Below are positions 43,245-52,877 of a stretch of 64,000 nt of DNA, one piece after another. Positions within the stretch are counted from its first letter, which is position 1. Each line of letters starts with the position of its first letter. The notes beneath the pieces are model-generated. The model was not told the DNA's origin. It made no database searches and saw only the letters and a program-made list of their open reading frames with translations. Both the position numbers and the translations under genes were made by a program. Source of the stretch: Desulfobacterales bacterium (GTDB lineage Bacteria; Desulfobacterota; Desulfobacteria; Desulfobacterales; SpSt-501); contig JAUQXK010000052.1 of NCBI GenBank assembly GCA_030834695.1, forward strand, positions 62,001 to 126,000, read 5' to 3'.

Positions 43245-43384
43245 AAGTGCGTTGGCCGGCGGCAGCGGCCGGCCGGCATCGAAACGTTCGAGATCGGGTG
43301 TTACGAGACTCGACTATCTAAGCCAAAGGGCGAAGGATGTCAAGAAAGGGCCGTGGATGTGCGATGAGGGACTGGGGGCATGAA

Positions 43385-43445
43385 GATTCCCAGGGATAGG
43401 GGGACGGTGACTGGTTTTTACCATCGTCCCCCGGCCCCGGGAATC
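43385..43445. repeat. Large imperfect inverted repeat after ilvD
   Basis: Outer arms GATTCCC / GGGAATC and inner arms GGGGGACG / CGTCCCCC around GGTGACTGGTTTTTACCA. It could fold into one long hairpin just after the ilvD stop (minus strand). Such GGGGACGGT..GTCCCC stems resemble REP-like elements seen in many Deltaproteobacteria, by recollection. Confidence 0.6.
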
Positions 43446-43457
43446 ATAGAACCCTTC

Positions 43458-45152
43458 CTATTCCATCGTGCAGCCCCGGCTGGCGGGGCCTACCAGGCGG
43501 CGGTAGCGATCGAGCAGGGTGCCTTTCGGCAGTTCGACGTGGCTGGGCGGGCGCCAGTTTTCACGACGTTTTTTCAGGACATCGGGCGGCACCTCCAGCT
43601 CCAGACGGCCGGCCGGGATGTCGATGGTGATGCGATCCCCTTCTTCGACCAGCGCAAGGGGGCCTCCCAGGAAGGCTTCGGGGGTGATGTGGCCGACGCA
43701 GGCGCCCTGGGTGGCGCCGGAGAAGCGGCCGTCGGTCACCAGGGCCACGGATTTTCCCAGACCCATGCCGATGATGGCCGAAGTCGGCAGCAGTTGCTCG
43801 CGCATACCGGGCCCGCCCTTGGGGCCTTCATAGCGGATGACCACCACGTCGCCGGGCTTGATCTGCCCGCCGAAGATCGCCGCCAGCGCCGGTTCCTCCT
43901 GTTCGAAGACGCGCGCCGGCCCGCTGTGCCGGAGCATCTCGGGGGCAACGGCTGCTTTCTTGACCACCGCCCCCTCCGGGGCCAGGCTTCCGGTCAGCAC
44001 CGCCAATCCTCCGGTCGGGCTCAGAGGGGTTTTTAACGGGCGGATGACATCCGCATCGAGAATGCGGCGGCCGGCCAGATTTTCGGCCATCGGGTTTGCG
44101 GTGACGGTCATGCACTCCCCATGGAAAAGCCCGCCGTCCAGGAGTTCCTTCATGAGCGCGGGCACGCCGCCGGCATTGAAGAAGTCCAGCGGGAAATGCC
44201 GCCCGGCCGGCTTGAGCAGGACCAGGTGCGGGGTCCTGGCCGCCGCCTGGGCGAATTCGGCCAGATCGAGCCTCAGGCCCGCTTCGGCGGCAATGGCCGG
44301 CAGGTGCAGACAGGTGTTGGTGGAGCCGCCCACGGCCATATCGACCGCCAGCGCATTGCGGAAAGCGGCCGGGCTGAGGATGTCGCGCGGCAGGATGTTT
44401 TTGGCGTGCAGCTGCATGATCAGCCGCCCGGCCCGCCGGGCGAGCGCCATGCGCGCCCCCGAGGTGGCCGGAGTCAGGGCGCCGTCGGGGACGGTCATGC
44501 CCAGCGCCTCGGTCAGGATGTTCATGGTGTTGGCGGTGCCCATCATGGCGCAGGCGCCGGGGCCCCAAACGGCCACCTCTTCGAAGGCCGCCAGTTCCTT
44601 GGCATCCATCTTCCCGCGTTCCACCAGCCCCTCGGCTTCCATCAGGTCATTGTAGCAGACGCGCTTGCCGTGAAAGCAGCCCGTGTCCATGGGGCCGCCG
44701 GACACCAGCAGGGCCGGAATATTCAGCCGTGCCGCAGCCATCAGCATGCCCGGAGTGACCTTGTCGCAGTTGGTCAACAGCACCATGGCGTCGAAGGCAT
44801 GCGCGGTGATCATGATCTCGATCGAATCGGCGATCAGCTCCCGGCTGGGCATGGGCATCCTCATGCCCTTGTGGCCGGTGGCCAACCCGTCGCAGACCGC
44901 AATGGTCGGAAACTCGAGCGGAGTTCCACCGGCTTCGGCGATGCCCAGCTTGATGGCCTGGCACAGAGCGTTCAAGTGCACGTGGCCGGGCATCAGCTCG
45001 TTGAAGGAGTTGACCACCGCTACCAGTGGTTTGTCCAGGTGCTCCGAGCGCCAGCCCATGGAATAAAGCAGCGAACGGTGGGTGGCGCGATCCACCCCCT
45101 TGGTCATCTCCGAGGAGCGCAGCGGTCCGCGGGACTTCTGAATATCAGCCAT
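43458..45152 (-). CDS. ilvD: Dihydroxy-acid dehydratase (IlvD/Edd family)
   Basis: 564 residues with family motifs [12 protein letters not shown] and [14 protein letters not shown] (Fe-S cysteines), [13 protein letters not shown] and [23 protein letters not shown]. It dehydrates 2,3-dihydroxy acids; IlvD makes the 2-keto acids for valine and isoleucine. Paralogues in the same family act on sugar acids. It lies 74 nt downstream of the TRAP permease on the same strand, which argues that it may handle a transported dihydroxy or sugar acid. No ilvBNC is near. A strong hairpin follows. Confidence 0.9.
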   Translation of the reverse strand: MADIQKSRGPLRSSEMTKGVDRATHRSLLYSMGWRSEHLDKPLVAVVNSFNELMPGHVHLNALCQAIKLGIAEAGGTPLEFPTIAVCDGLATGHKGMRMPMPSRELIADSIEIMITAHAFDAMVLLTNCDKVTPGMLMAAARLNIPALLVSGGPMDTGCFHGKRVCYNDLMEAEGLVERGKMDAKELAAFEEVAVWGPGACAMMGTANTMNILTEALGMTVPDGALTPATSGARMALARRAGRLIMQLHAKNILPRDILSPAAFRNALAVDMAVGGSTNTCLHLPAIAAEAGLRLDLAEFAQAAARTPHLVLLKPAGRHFPLDFFNAGGVPALMKELLDGGLFHGECMTVTANPMAENLAGRRILDADVIRPLKTPLSPTGGLAVLTGSLAPEGAVVKKAAVAPEMLRHSGPARVFEQEEPALAAIFGGQIKPGDVVVIRYEGPKGGPGMREQLLPTSAIIGMGLGKSVALVTDGRFSGATQGACVGHITPEAFLGGPLALVEEGDRITIDIPAGRLELEVPPDVLKKRRENWRPPSHVELPKGTLLDRYRRLVGPASRGCTME

Positions 45153-45226
45153 ATTTTTTTTCCAGTTTGGTCGTCTAATCTTTGTCCCGGGTTACGGGAC
45201 CCCAGTATTCGTTCGCCAGTATCCGG

Positions 45227-46507
45227 TCAGTACCCCATGAGCGTCTTGGGCAGCCAGGTACTGAGCCAGGGCACGTAGGTCACGAGCGCCAGTACGATCA
45301 GCGAGACGAAAAACGGCATCCAGACGGCCCTGCCCAGGCGGTCGATGCTGATGTTGCCGATCCCGCAGACCGCGAACAAGACCGCGCCGACCGGCGGGGT
45401 GACCAGCCCCAGCACCAGATTGAGGCAGATGACGATGCCGATATGCACCGGGTCGATGCCCATGGTGGCTGCAATCGGCGCCAACACCGGGGTCACGATG
45501 ACGATGCCCGGCGCGGTTTCGATCGGGATGCCCAGCAGCAGCAGGAAGATGTTGATGAGCAGCAGGATTGCGTAGGGCGAGGTGGTCAGCCTCGAGATCC
45601 AATCGATCAGGATCTGCGGGATCTGATCGGCCGCGACGATCCAGGAAAAGGGTTCCGAGAGGGCGATCAGCAGCATGACCATGCCGGATTCGAGCCCGGC
45701 CTGCAGCAGCACCTTGGGAAAGCTGCTCCACTTCAATTTCCGATAGACGAAGACCCCCACCAGCACGGCATACACCACCGTGACGCCGGCCGCCTCGGTG
45801 GGCGTGAAGATGCCGCTCAGGATGCCGCCCATGATGAGGACGGGCATGAAAAGGGCCGGAAGGGCATTCCATGCCGCAGCCAGAATGTCCCGGGTCGGTG
45901 TCTTGGGGTCGGTGGGGTAGTTGCGCTTGCGGGCCACGTAGTACATGTAAACCATCAAGGCCAGACCCAACAGAATCCCGGGCAGCACGCCGCCGAGAAA
46001 CAGCGCGCCGACCGAAACGTTGGCCGCGACCCCGTAGATGATGAACGGGATGCTGGGGGGGATGATGGGCCCCATGCAGGACGCCACGCAGGTCATCGCG
46101 GCTCCCACGTCTTCGTCGTAGCCGGCCGCTTTCATGGCCGGGATCATGACGACGCCGATGGCGACCGCGGTGGCCACGGCGGCTCCGGAGATGGCCGCGA
46201 AGATGGCGCAGGCCAGAATGGTGGCAAGGCCCAGGCCGCCCTTGATATGCCCCAAAAGCAGGCGTGCGAAACGCACCAAGTCCGGCGTGATGCCGCCCTC
46301 GTTCATGAGGTTGCCCGCCAGCATAAAGAGCGGAATGGCCAGCAGCGGGAAAGTGGCCAGACCGCCGAAGGTGGTCTGGATCAAGGTGGTGATCGGGACG
46401 CTGCCGCTGATCAGGGCATAGGCCATGGCCGAGCCGCCCAACGCCACTGTGATGGGCGCGGAGATGCACAAGAGCCCGATGAAGGCAAAAGCGAAAACGG
46501 CGATCAT
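45227..46507 (-). CDS. dctM: TRAP transporter large permease, DctM type
   Basis: 426 residues, about 11-12 membrane helices, with characteristic loops (LLAIPLFMLAGNLMNEGG, IIPPSIPFIIYGV, GIFTPTEAAGVTVVYA, NLVLGLVTPPVGAVLF). It is the sodium- or proton-coupled channel subunit that takes the ligand from the DctP binding protein. Its ATG overlaps the TGA of dctQ (ATGA), so the two permease subunits are made in equal amounts. Confidence 0.95.
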   Translation of the reverse strand: MIAVFAFAFIGLLCISAPITVALGGSAMAYALISGSVPITTLIQTTFGGLATFPLLAIPLFMLAGNLMNEGGITPDLVRFARLLLGHIKGGLGLATILACAIFAAISGAAVATAVAIGVVMIPAMKAAGYDEDVGAAMTCVASCMGPIIPPSIPFIIYGVAANVSVGALFLGGVLPGILLGLALMVYMYYVARKRNYPTDPKTPTRDILAAAWNALPALFMPVLIMGGILSGIFTPTEAAGVTVVYAVLVGVFVYRKLKWSSFPKVLLQAGLESGMVMLLIALSEPFSWIVAADQIPQILIDWISRLTTSPYAILLLINIFLLLLGIPIETAPGIVIVTPVLAPIAATMGIDPVHIGIVICLNLVLGLVTPPVGAVLFAVCGIGNISIDRLGRAVWMPFFVSLIVLALVTYVPWLSTWLPKTLMGY

Positions 46508-46995
46508 GCGGCCGCTCCTTTCGATCCCCAACCGAGGAAGGTGAAGAACTCCTCCAGCGTCAGGAAAAACATGATGAAGAAACCCGCCGGCAACGACGCG
46601 TAGGGAAAGCTCATTATGAGACCAATGGCCGGGGACGTCTGTTTCCAGTTGTAGATGGTCTGGAAGAGGCCGAAGCCGAACATCATGCCGAAGAAAAACA
46701 GAGCCGATAGATAGGCCAGAAACTTCAGGGCCTTAGCCACTCCCGGCGGCACGGACTCGACCACCGAGTCCATCTTGACCTGGTAGCCTTTCTTCAAGCC
46801 CACCGCACCGCCGAGCATGGACGCCCATGCCAGGGAGTAGGTAGAGACTTCGCCGGACCAGATGGTCATCTTCTGGAATACGTACCGGCCGATGACTTCG
46901 TAAGGGATGACGATGCCGATAACGGCCATGAAGAGAATCGTTCCCCAGCTTCCGAACTTAATCAGAAATACGTTGAACCCTTCTAAAGCGCGCAT
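46504..46995 (-). CDS. dctQ: TRAP transporter small permease, DctQ type
   Basis: 163 residues with four membrane helices. The pattern VIGIVIPYEVIGRYVFQK...WSGEVSTYSLAWASMLGGAVG is standard for DctQ. It pairs with DctM. Start 46995 follows AGAGGG. An intercistronic hairpin separates it from dctP upstream. Confidence 0.93.
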   Translation of the reverse strand: MRALEGFNVFLIKFGSWGTILFMAVIGIVIPYEVIGRYVFQKMTIWSGEVSTYSLAWASMLGGAVGLKKGYQVKMDSVVESVPPGVAKALKFLAYLSALFFFGMMFGFGLFQTIYNWKQTSPAIGLIMSFPYASLPAGFFIMFFLTLEEFFTFLGWGSKGAAA

Positions 46996-47027
46996 TGCCG
47001 GTCCCTCTGAAATGTCAGGATAAACTA

Positions 47028-47060
47028 CGGGCGCCCTTCCGTTGACCCCGAGGGCGCCCG
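47028..47060 (-). promoter_or_regulatory. Intercistronic hairpin between dctP and dctQ
   Basis: Perfect 10-bp stem CGGGCGCCCT / AGGGCGCCCG with a 13-nt loop. It lacks a T-run and probably stabilises dctP mRNA or partly terminates, giving more binding protein than permease. Confidence 0.65.
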
Positions 47061-47075
47061 TTGACAGGGCACAAA

Positions 47076-48059
47076 TTACTTTGCGTTCATGATGGCTTCG
47101 ATGTCGGCCTTGCTGAACTGGCTGCTGAATTGATCGTAAATCGGGGCCATGGCCTTCTTGAAGCTCTCGCGGTCCACGTCGCGCACCACGGTGACGCCCT
47201 TGCTGGCGATTTCTTGGATCTTCGCTTCCTCGGCGTCGCGGTTGGTCTTGCGCTGGAACGTGCCCGCCTCGTAGGAGGTCTTCACGAACAGTTCCTGATC
47301 CTCCTTGGGCATGGCGTCGAAGGTCTTCTTGCTCATGAGGAAGGGGGACGGCGAGTACACGTGGGCGGTGAGCGAGAAGTTCTTCTGAACGTCCCAGAAC
47401 TTGGAGGCGTAGTAGACGGCGATCGGGTTTTCCTGGCCGTCGATGACTTTCTGCTGCAGGGCGGTGTAGACTTCACCCCAGGCCATGGGGGTGGGGTTCA
47501 GGCCGGCTTCCTTCCAGGCGGCCAGGTGGACCTTGTTCTCCATGGTGCGGATCTTAAGTCCCTTGGCGTCATCCACCTTCTTCACGGAGACCTTGGCGTT
47601 GGTCAGGTGGCGGAAGCCGTTTTCCCAGAACGACAGGGCCTTGATGTTGGCCTTTTCGAAGTCGTCGAGCAGCTTGCGGCCGATGGGGCCGTCCATCACC
47701 AAGTCGACGTGGGCGTTGTCGCGGAACAGGAAGGGAAAGTCCAGAATGTTGATGGAGGGGCTGAAGCCTCCCAGGGGACCGGTGGAAGTAACCAGCAGGT
47801 CGATGGCGCCCTGCTGAATGCCCTCGGTCATTTCACGTTCGCCCTTGCCCAACTGGTTGCTGGGATAGAGCTTGATCTCGATGCGGCCGTTGGTACGCTC
47901 CTTGATCAGGTCGGCGAATTTCTGGGCGCCGACCATGTAGGGATGGTCCATGCTCTGGGTGGATGCCAGCTTCATGGTGGCCTTGTACTGGGCCGCCGCC
48001 GGTCCGGCCAGCATAATCGCCATCAGCACTGCTAACCCGAATACCAATACTTTCTTCAT
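47076..48059 (-). CDS. dctP: TRAP transporter solute-binding protein, DctP type
   Basis: 327 residues. Signal peptide 1-23 (ending GPAAA). DctP motifs: ASTQSMDHPYMVGAQKFADL, GKGEREMTEGIQQGAIDL, LKIRTMENKVHLAAWKEAG with the ligand-carboxylate Arg, and MAWGEVYTALQQKVIDGQENP. It captures an organic acid in the periplasm. The ligand cannot be read from sequence; the adjacent ilvD suggests a hydroxy or dihydroxy acid. First gene of dctP-dctQ-dctM-ilvD, 55 nt after iclR. Confidence 0.95.
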   Translation of the reverse strand: MKKVLVFGLAVLMAIMLAGPAAAQYKATMKLASTQSMDHPYMVGAQKFADLIKERTNGRIEIKLYPSNQLGKGEREMTEGIQQGAIDLLVTSTGPLGGFSPSINILDFPFLFRDNAHVDLVMDGPIGRKLLDDFEKANIKALSFWENGFRHLTNAKVSVKKVDDAKGLKIRTMENKVHLAAWKEAGLNPTPMAWGEVYTALQQKVIDGQENPIAVYYASKFWDVQKNFSLTAHVYSPSPFLMSKKTFDAMPKEDQELFVKTSYEAGTFQRKTNRDAEEAKIQEIASKGVTVVRDVDRESFKKAMAPIYDQFSSQFSKADIEAIMNAK

Positions 48060-48114
48060 GTTGGTTCCTCCTTGCCTGTGATGGGTTGGTGATGAAATGC
48101 AACGAAGCGAATAG

Positions 48115-48954
48115 TTAACATATCAGCCTATTTGGATCATTATCAACTGTCAAGGGCATATTCCGGCGCAGCCCCGGCTTGAAGCCGAGAACCCTGGATA
48201 TCAGGATGGAGGCCGCCTTGACCTCTTTTTCGAAGCGTCGGATGGTTGCTGGGGTGAAACGCTGCGCCGGGCCGGAAAGGCTGATGGCGGCCACCACCGC
48301 GCCGGAGCTGTCTCGGATCGGTGCGGCGACGCATTTTACCCCGAGATCGAGCTCTTCGTTGTCCAACGCAATGCCGCTGCGACGGATACGTTCGAGTTCC
48401 TGCCTGAGTCGTTCGCGGTCGGTGATGGAGTTGCGGGTATGCGCCTTCAGCCCCCGGGCTTCGATCAAACGGTCGACGGCGTCGTCGGACATTCCGCTCA
48501 GGAGGACTTTGCCGACCCCGGTACAGTGCATGGGGTTGCGCTGCCCCACCTGGTTGATGATGCGGATCGGCTGGGAGCACTCCACTTTATCGACATAAAG
48601 ACATTGGTCCTGGTCGGCTACGCACAGATAGCAGGTCTCCTGCGCCCGCTGCACCAGGTCGAGCATGATGGGCCGGGCCAGGGAGCGCAGATCCAGGCTC
48701 ATCTCGGCCACATTTCCCAGGAACAGGATGTCCGGCCCCAGGCGGTACTCGCTGCGCCGAGGTGCGACCCTGGACAGGAACCCTTCCGTTTCAAGGGTGG
48801 CCAAAATACGCTGTACCGAACTTTTATGGTATCCCAGCGTGGCAACCATGTCTTCCGCGGTCCAAACGTTGCGCTGCGGCGTGAACAGTTTGAGCAGGCG
48901 CAACGTTTTCACCAGAGACTTGATCGTGCTTCCCGTTTTGGCATCGTCAGTCAT
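48115..48954 (-). CDS. IclR-family transcriptional regulator
   Basis: About 279 residues. N-terminal winged helix (SLVKTLRLLKLFTP ... VATLGYHKSSVQRILATLETEGFLSR) and C-terminal GAF-like effector domain (MHCTGVGKVLLSGM, GIALDNEELDLGVKCVAAPIRD, AAISLSGPAQRF), the standard IclR layout. It likely controls the TRAP-ilvD genes immediately downstream in response to the transported acid. Start ATG 48954 is used; ATGs at 49005/49002 are also open. Confidence 0.92.
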   Translation of the reverse strand: MTDDAKTGSTIKSLVKTLRLLKLFTPQRNVWTAEDMVATLGYHKSSVQRILATLETEGFLSRVAPRRSEYRLGPDILFLGNVAEMSLDLRSLARPIMLDLVQRAQETCYLCVADQDQCLYVDKVECSQPIRIINQVGQRNPMHCTGVGKVLLSGMSDDAVDRLIEARGLKAHTRNSITDRERLRQELERIRRSGIALDNEELDLGVKCVAAPIRDSSGAVVAAISLSGPAQRFTPATIRRFEKEVKAASILISRVLGFKPGLRRNMPLTVDNDPNRLIC

Positions 48955-49050
48955 GGCTTGCCTAACGCGCGGGAAGGCTGAAGGAAACGGAGCGTTTGCC
49001 ATCATTCAGGTTGAATCGACGCAATGCCATGGATCCGCCTCTGCGGTGGG

Positions 49051-49902
49051 CTAAGGGTTTTTTTTAAGGAGTTCTTTCATCTTGAGGAGCTCGGTCTCCG
49101 GCATTTTGTAGCAGTGTTCAGCAGCCGGGAAGCCTCCGCGGGTCACATCCTGGGTGAACTCCTTCAGCGCTGCGACGATCTGGCCACCGATGTCCGCATA
49201 CTTCTTGACGAATTTCGGCGTGAATGCGTCGAACATTCCAAGCATGTCGTGGACGATCAGGCACTGGCCGTCGACATGCGGGCCGGCGCCGATTCCGACG
49301 ATAGGGATTTGCGCACGTTCGGTGACGATCTGGGCGACTTCGGGCGGAACCGCTTCGAGCAGGATCATGCACACTCCGGCTTCTTCCAGCAACCGGGCGT
49401 CCTCGATCAACCGAACCGCCGCGGCCGCATCGCGCCCCTGGGCCTTAAAACCGCCCAGCATGGCGATGGACTGCGGGGTCAAGCCCAAGTGTCCGACGAC
49501 CGGCACAGTCGCACGGATGATCGCCCGGATGGTATCGAGCACCTCCCGGCCGCCCTCGAGCTTGATCGCGTCGCAGCCGCACTCAGCCATGAACCGGCCC
49601 GCGTTGCGAACGGCTTCCTGGGGGCAGACCTGATAGGTCATGTAGGGCATATCGCCGATGAGGAAAACGTTGGGAGCACCTTTGCGAACCGCCCGGGTGT
49701 GGGGGATCAACAGATCCATGGTCACCGGAAGCGTCGAATCGAAGCCAAACGTCGTCATGCCGATGGAGTCTCCCACCAGGATGATATCAATGCCGGCTTT
49801 TTCTTCGAACTGTGCCATGGGGAAATCATAGGCGGTCAGCCAGGTGATGGGCTGTTTGGCTCTCTTTTTTTCGATCAAGGTGTGCGCGGTCACTTTTTTC
49901 AC
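49051..49902 (-). CDS. panB: Ketopantoate hydroxymethyltransferase
   Basis: 283 residues with PanB motifs: ITWLTAYDFPMAQFEEKAGID, ILVGDSIGMTTFGFDSTLPVT, AIKLEGG, GHLGLTPQSIAMLGGFKAQG and PIVGIGAGPHVDGQCLIVHDMLG. It adds a hydroxymethyl group from methylene-THF to 2-ketoisovalerate, the first committed step to pantothenate. No panC or panD is nearby. It is the first gene of the minus-strand run panB-iclR-dctPQM-ilvD; IlvD-type enzymes make its substrate, which may or may not be coincidence. Confidence 0.96.
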   Translation of the reverse strand: MKKVTAHTLIEKKRAKQPITWLTAYDFPMAQFEEKAGIDIILVGDSIGMTTFGFDSTLPVTMDLLIPHTRAVRKGAPNVFLIGDMPYMTYQVCPQEAVRNAGRFMAECGCDAIKLEGGREVLDTIRAIIRATVPVVGHLGLTPQSIAMLGGFKAQGRDAAAAVRLIEDARLLEEAGVCMILLEAVPPEVAQIVTERAQIPIVGIGAGPHVDGQCLIVHDMLGMFDAFTPKFVKKYADIGGQIVAALKEFTQDVTRGGFPAAEHCYKMPETELLKMKELLKKNP

Positions 49903-50003
49903 GTTAAGACCCTTTCTTGGCGGTAAGCGGTGTTTGCTGGATGAGAGGCGTTCAACGTTCCCCGCAATATTAGAAAGGGGGGCGAGGATCTGTCAATAAA
50001 AAA

Positions 50004-50038
50004 AATCGTATAAAGATAATTAATTTCGTAATACGATA
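50004..50038 (-). promoter_or_regulatory. AT-rich inverted repeat upstream of panB
   Basis: AATCGTAT (50004-50011) and its complement ATACGAT (50031-50037) frame an AT-rich 19-nt spacer about 100 nt upstream of panB. It could be an operator overlapping the promoter. No regulator can be assigned. Confidence 0.35.
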
Positions 50039-50121
50039 TTTTAATCGATCTCCCCGGCGGTTGACATTCCCCAACTCGGTCGGCAGGTGGGCTGCGAAGG
50101 TTGACCATTCCGTGATGGCAT

Positions 50122-50163
50122 AAAGCAAACGGCCCGCCGAACCATCGGCGGGCCGTTTGCTTT
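50122..50163 (-). terminator. Terminator of tRNA-Ala
   Basis: Perfect 19-bp stem AAAGCAAACGGCCCGCCGA with its complement, loop ACCA, 53 nt beyond the tRNA 3' end on the minus strand. It is nearly symmetric and should act in both directions. Confidence 0.9.
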
Positions 50164-50215
50164 ATGCGGTTGAATCGTCAAGAATTACAGCTGATCGCTC
50201 AGCTGGTTGCCAACT

Positions 50216-50291
50216 TGGTGGAGCTGAGGGGGGTCGAACCCCTGGCCTCATGAATGCCATTCATGCGCTCTCCCAACTGAGCTACAGCCCC
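50216..50291 (-). tRNA. tRNA-Ala (anticodon GGC)
   Basis: 76 nt with encoded CCA. On the minus strand GGGGCTGTAGCTCAGTTGGG opens acceptor and D arm; the anticodon arm is CATGAAT-GGC-ATTCATG; the T arm has GGTTCGA; it ends AGCTCCACCA. Confidence 0.97.
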
Positions 50292-50305
50292 AGAAAAACT
50301 TTTAT

Positions 50306-50334
50306 TACTTACCAATGGCGGTTTCGAGTGTCAA
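50306..50334 (-). promoter_or_regulatory. Promoter of tRNA-Ala
   Basis: On the minus strand TTGACA (50334-50329), 17-nt spacer, TAAGTA (50311-50306), predicting a start close to 50299, about 8 nt before the tRNA. Confidence 0.65.
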
Positions 50335-50477
50335 TATTTTTTTCAAGTATTGACAAATTTAGAATTTAAAAACTATTATAAAAAGTTAAAATTTTAATGA
50401 CTCAACCGAATTGAAGTGGCTTTGGTTTCGACGAAGCGGCCGGTGCGAATCAAAATTGTAAGCAGGCAGGAACCGTT

Positions 50478-50720
50478 GTGAATCCTTATATGAAACCTCC
50501 TCGAATCTCCCGGCGCCCACCGAGCAGTCAGGGCGCTTTCAAAGAATTCGACGCGACGGAGCTTTATTGCCCGCGGTGCCGGCGGGCGGTTCCCGTACGC
50601 AAGCGCTTGCTTCTCGTGCTGCCGGAGGGCGACAAGTATGAATATCTGTGCGCCGTATGCTCCAGCACCGTGGGAACCAAGACCAGCCGGGGCGAGGCGT
50701 CGGTTCGGCTGATCGTCTGA
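50478..50720 (+). CDS. Small four-cysteine zinc-ribbon protein
   Basis: 80 residues from GTG 50478 behind AGGCAGGAA. LYCPRCRRAVPVRK and YLCAVCSSTVG give a CxxC...CxxC zinc ribbon; the rest is basic at the N-terminus. No enzymatic domain. Family unknown; similar small ribbons abound in Desulfobacterota. Confidence 0.65.
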   Translation: MNPYMKPPRISRRPPSSQGAFKEFDATELYCPRCRRAVPVRKRLLLVLPEGDKYEYLCAVCSSTVGTKTSRGEASVRLIV

Positions 50721-50899
50721 TCACGCCGGCAGCGGACATCCGGCGCGGCGTCGAGGGAACCGGTTGACCGTCCCTTGTCCGAAAGAGGAGAAGGAGGGGA
50801 TGGATCCTGCCGGGCTCACTGTGGATGAAACGTGGCGCAAAGCGCCGAAAGCTTAGTGCGTGCTCAGCAAAATATGGCTCGCAGCGGAGAGAATGACGT

Positions 50900-52798
50900 A
50901 TGCTTGACTTGATGCGCAAACACGCGGGAACCTGGATGATCAAGGCCCTGCTCGGGGCCATTGTCGTGGTGTTCGTTTTCTGGGGAGTTGGAAGCTGGAC
51001 CAGTCAACGGGAGGGGATTGTGGCCACGGTAAACGGCGAGTCCATATCCCTGGAAGATTACCGCAACGCTTACAACCGCTTGATGGAGCAGGCGCGTCAG
51101 AGCCTGGGGTCGAATCTCAGCGATGAGATGCTCAAAGCCCTGCAGGTCCCGAAGCGCACCATGGAGCAATTAATCGATCGAACGCTCCTCAAGCAGGCCG
51201 CCGAGCATTTGGAGATGCACGTGACCGATGATGAACTGGCGCAGTCGATTCGCAGCATACCGGCATTTCAGACCGGAGGGGTTTTCGACCGTCGGCGTTA
51301 TCAGCAGGTGCTGTCCCTCAACCGCACTACACCCGAGATCTTCGAGTTGAACCAGCGCGACAGTCTGCTGGTCGGAAAGCTGGCCCGGTTGGTGACGGAC
51401 ACGGTTAAAGTGTCGGAAAGCGAGGCCGAAAGCTGGTATCAATGGAACCAGGCCGCCGTCCGATTCGACTTCGTGACGGTCGACGCCGAGCGCTATAAGA
51501 ACATCGCCGTGGCCGCCGATGAGGTTGCACCGTATTTCGATCGAATGAAGGATAACTATCAGATCCCGGCCGAGATCCAAGTGCGATACGTTCATTTTGC
51601 TCCCGAGGCATACAGCGGCCGCATTCAAGTGTCCCCCGAGGAAGTTCGTGAATACTACGAGGCCAACTCCGACCGGTTTGTCATCGCCCCAACCGTCGAG
51701 GCCAGTCACATTCTGATCCGGATTCCGGCCGACGCCGACCCGGCCGCGGTTGAGGCCGCGCGCGAGCGCATCCAGGGAATTTTGAAGCAGGCCCGCGAGG
51801 GTCAGGATTTCGCGCAGCTTGCCAAACAGTACTCTGAAGACGAGGGCACCAAGAGCCAGGGCGGCGACCTGGGAGCTTTCCCAAGGGAAGCGATGGTACC
51901 GCCTTTCGGCGAGGTGGCCTTCGCCACCCCGCCCGGCCAGATCAGCGAACCGGTGAGGACTCGCTTCGGCTGGCATCTGATCCGGGTGACGAAGGCCAAC
52001 GAAGGGCGCACGCGCAGCGTGGAGGAAGCAACCGATGAAATCCGGAATCTGCTCAAAAGCGAGCGGTCCCGCAGCCTGGCTTACGACGATGCCGAAGCCG
52101 TTTACGACGCCGCATCGGTCGCCAACGATCTGATCGGTGCGGCGGGCGCTCGCGGGGTGGAGGTGCGCACGACGGAATTTTTCAGCCGCAACGAGCCGGT
52201 GAAGGGAATTGCGCAGGGGGTCGAGTTTGCGCAATCGGCATTTCAGTTGGCGCCCGGTACCGTCAGTGAGATCCTGGATTTCGGAAATGGATACTGGCTG
52301 ATGCAGGTCGCCGAAAGTCGGCCGGCGCGAATTCCCGAGCTGGCGACCATTGAATCGCGTGTCCGGCAGGATCTGATTCGGGAAAAACAGCGGGAGCAAG
52401 CTCGAAAAGACGCCCAAGCGCTGTTGGAAGACGTGAAGAGCGGCGTTGCGTGGGAGCAGGCCGCAAAAAAGCTTGGACTGACGCCGCGGGCATCGGGTTT
52501 TTTAAAACGCAACGATCCGATCGGCGATCTGGGTTCGGAGCCGGAAATGCTTCGTGCGGCGTTTGAACGGTCCGGCGGCAACCCTTTGCCGCCCGAACCC
52601 ATCCAGACCTCTAAAGGCTATTCCGTGATTCGCTTCGGCGAGCGCAAGCCGCCGGATATGGCGGGTTTCGAGCCGGAGCGCAGCCAAATTATGGAGCGCT
52701 TGCTGCAGCAGAAGAAATTCAGGGCCTGGGAAGCCTGGATGAAGCAGTTGCGCGACCGCAGCCAGGTCGATCAAAAGCGGGATTTCAACACGATCTGA
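50900..52798 (+). CDS. ppiD: PpiD/SurA-like peptidyl-prolyl isomerase
   Basis: 632 residues. It starts in the cytoplasm, has one membrane anchor at ~13-33 (IKALLGAIVVVFVFWGVGSW), then a SurA-type N-domain, and a parvulin PPIase domain near 268-370 (SHILIRIPADAD, QLAKQYSEDEGTKSQGGDLG, FGWHLIRVTKANE). A second degenerate parvulin-like segment follows to the end. PpiD is an inner-membrane periplasmic chaperone near the Sec translocon. Length and order match the family. Confidence 0.93.
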   Translation: MLDLMRKHAGTWMIKALLGAIVVVFVFWGVGSWTSQREGIVATVNGESISLEDYRNAYNRLMEQARQSLGSNLSDEMLKALQVPKRTMEQLIDRTLLKQAAEHLEMHVTDDELAQSIRSIPAFQTGGVFDRRRYQQVLSLNRTTPEIFELNQRDSLLVGKLARLVTDTVKVSESEAESWYQWNQAAVRFDFVTVDAERYKNIAVAADEVAPYFDRMKDNYQIPAEIQVRYVHFAPEAYSGRIQVSPEEVREYYEANSDRFVIAPTVEASHILIRIPADADPAAVEAARERIQGILKQAREGQDFAQLAKQYSEDEGTKSQGGDLGAFPREAMVPPFGEVAFATPPGQISEPVRTRFGWHLIRVTKANEGRTRSVEEATDEIRNLLKSERSRSLAYDDAEAVYDAASVANDLIGAAGARGVEVRTTEFFSRNEPVKGIAQGVEFAQSAFQLAPGTVSEILDFGNGYWLMQVAESRPARIPELATIESRVRQDLIREKQREQARKDAQALLEDVKSGVAWEQAAKKLGLTPRASGFLKRNDPIGDLGSEPEMLRAAFERSGGNPLPPEPIQTSKGYSVIRFGERKPPDMAGFEPERSQIMERLLQQKKFRAWEAWMKQLRDRSQVDQKRDFNTI

Positions 52799-52877
52799 AA
52801 CCAACCGGCGCCGCGTCTGCGCCGATCCGACCGCGCCCGGCAGCCACTGCGCCGGAGGACCGGTCAGAGGAGGTTTG

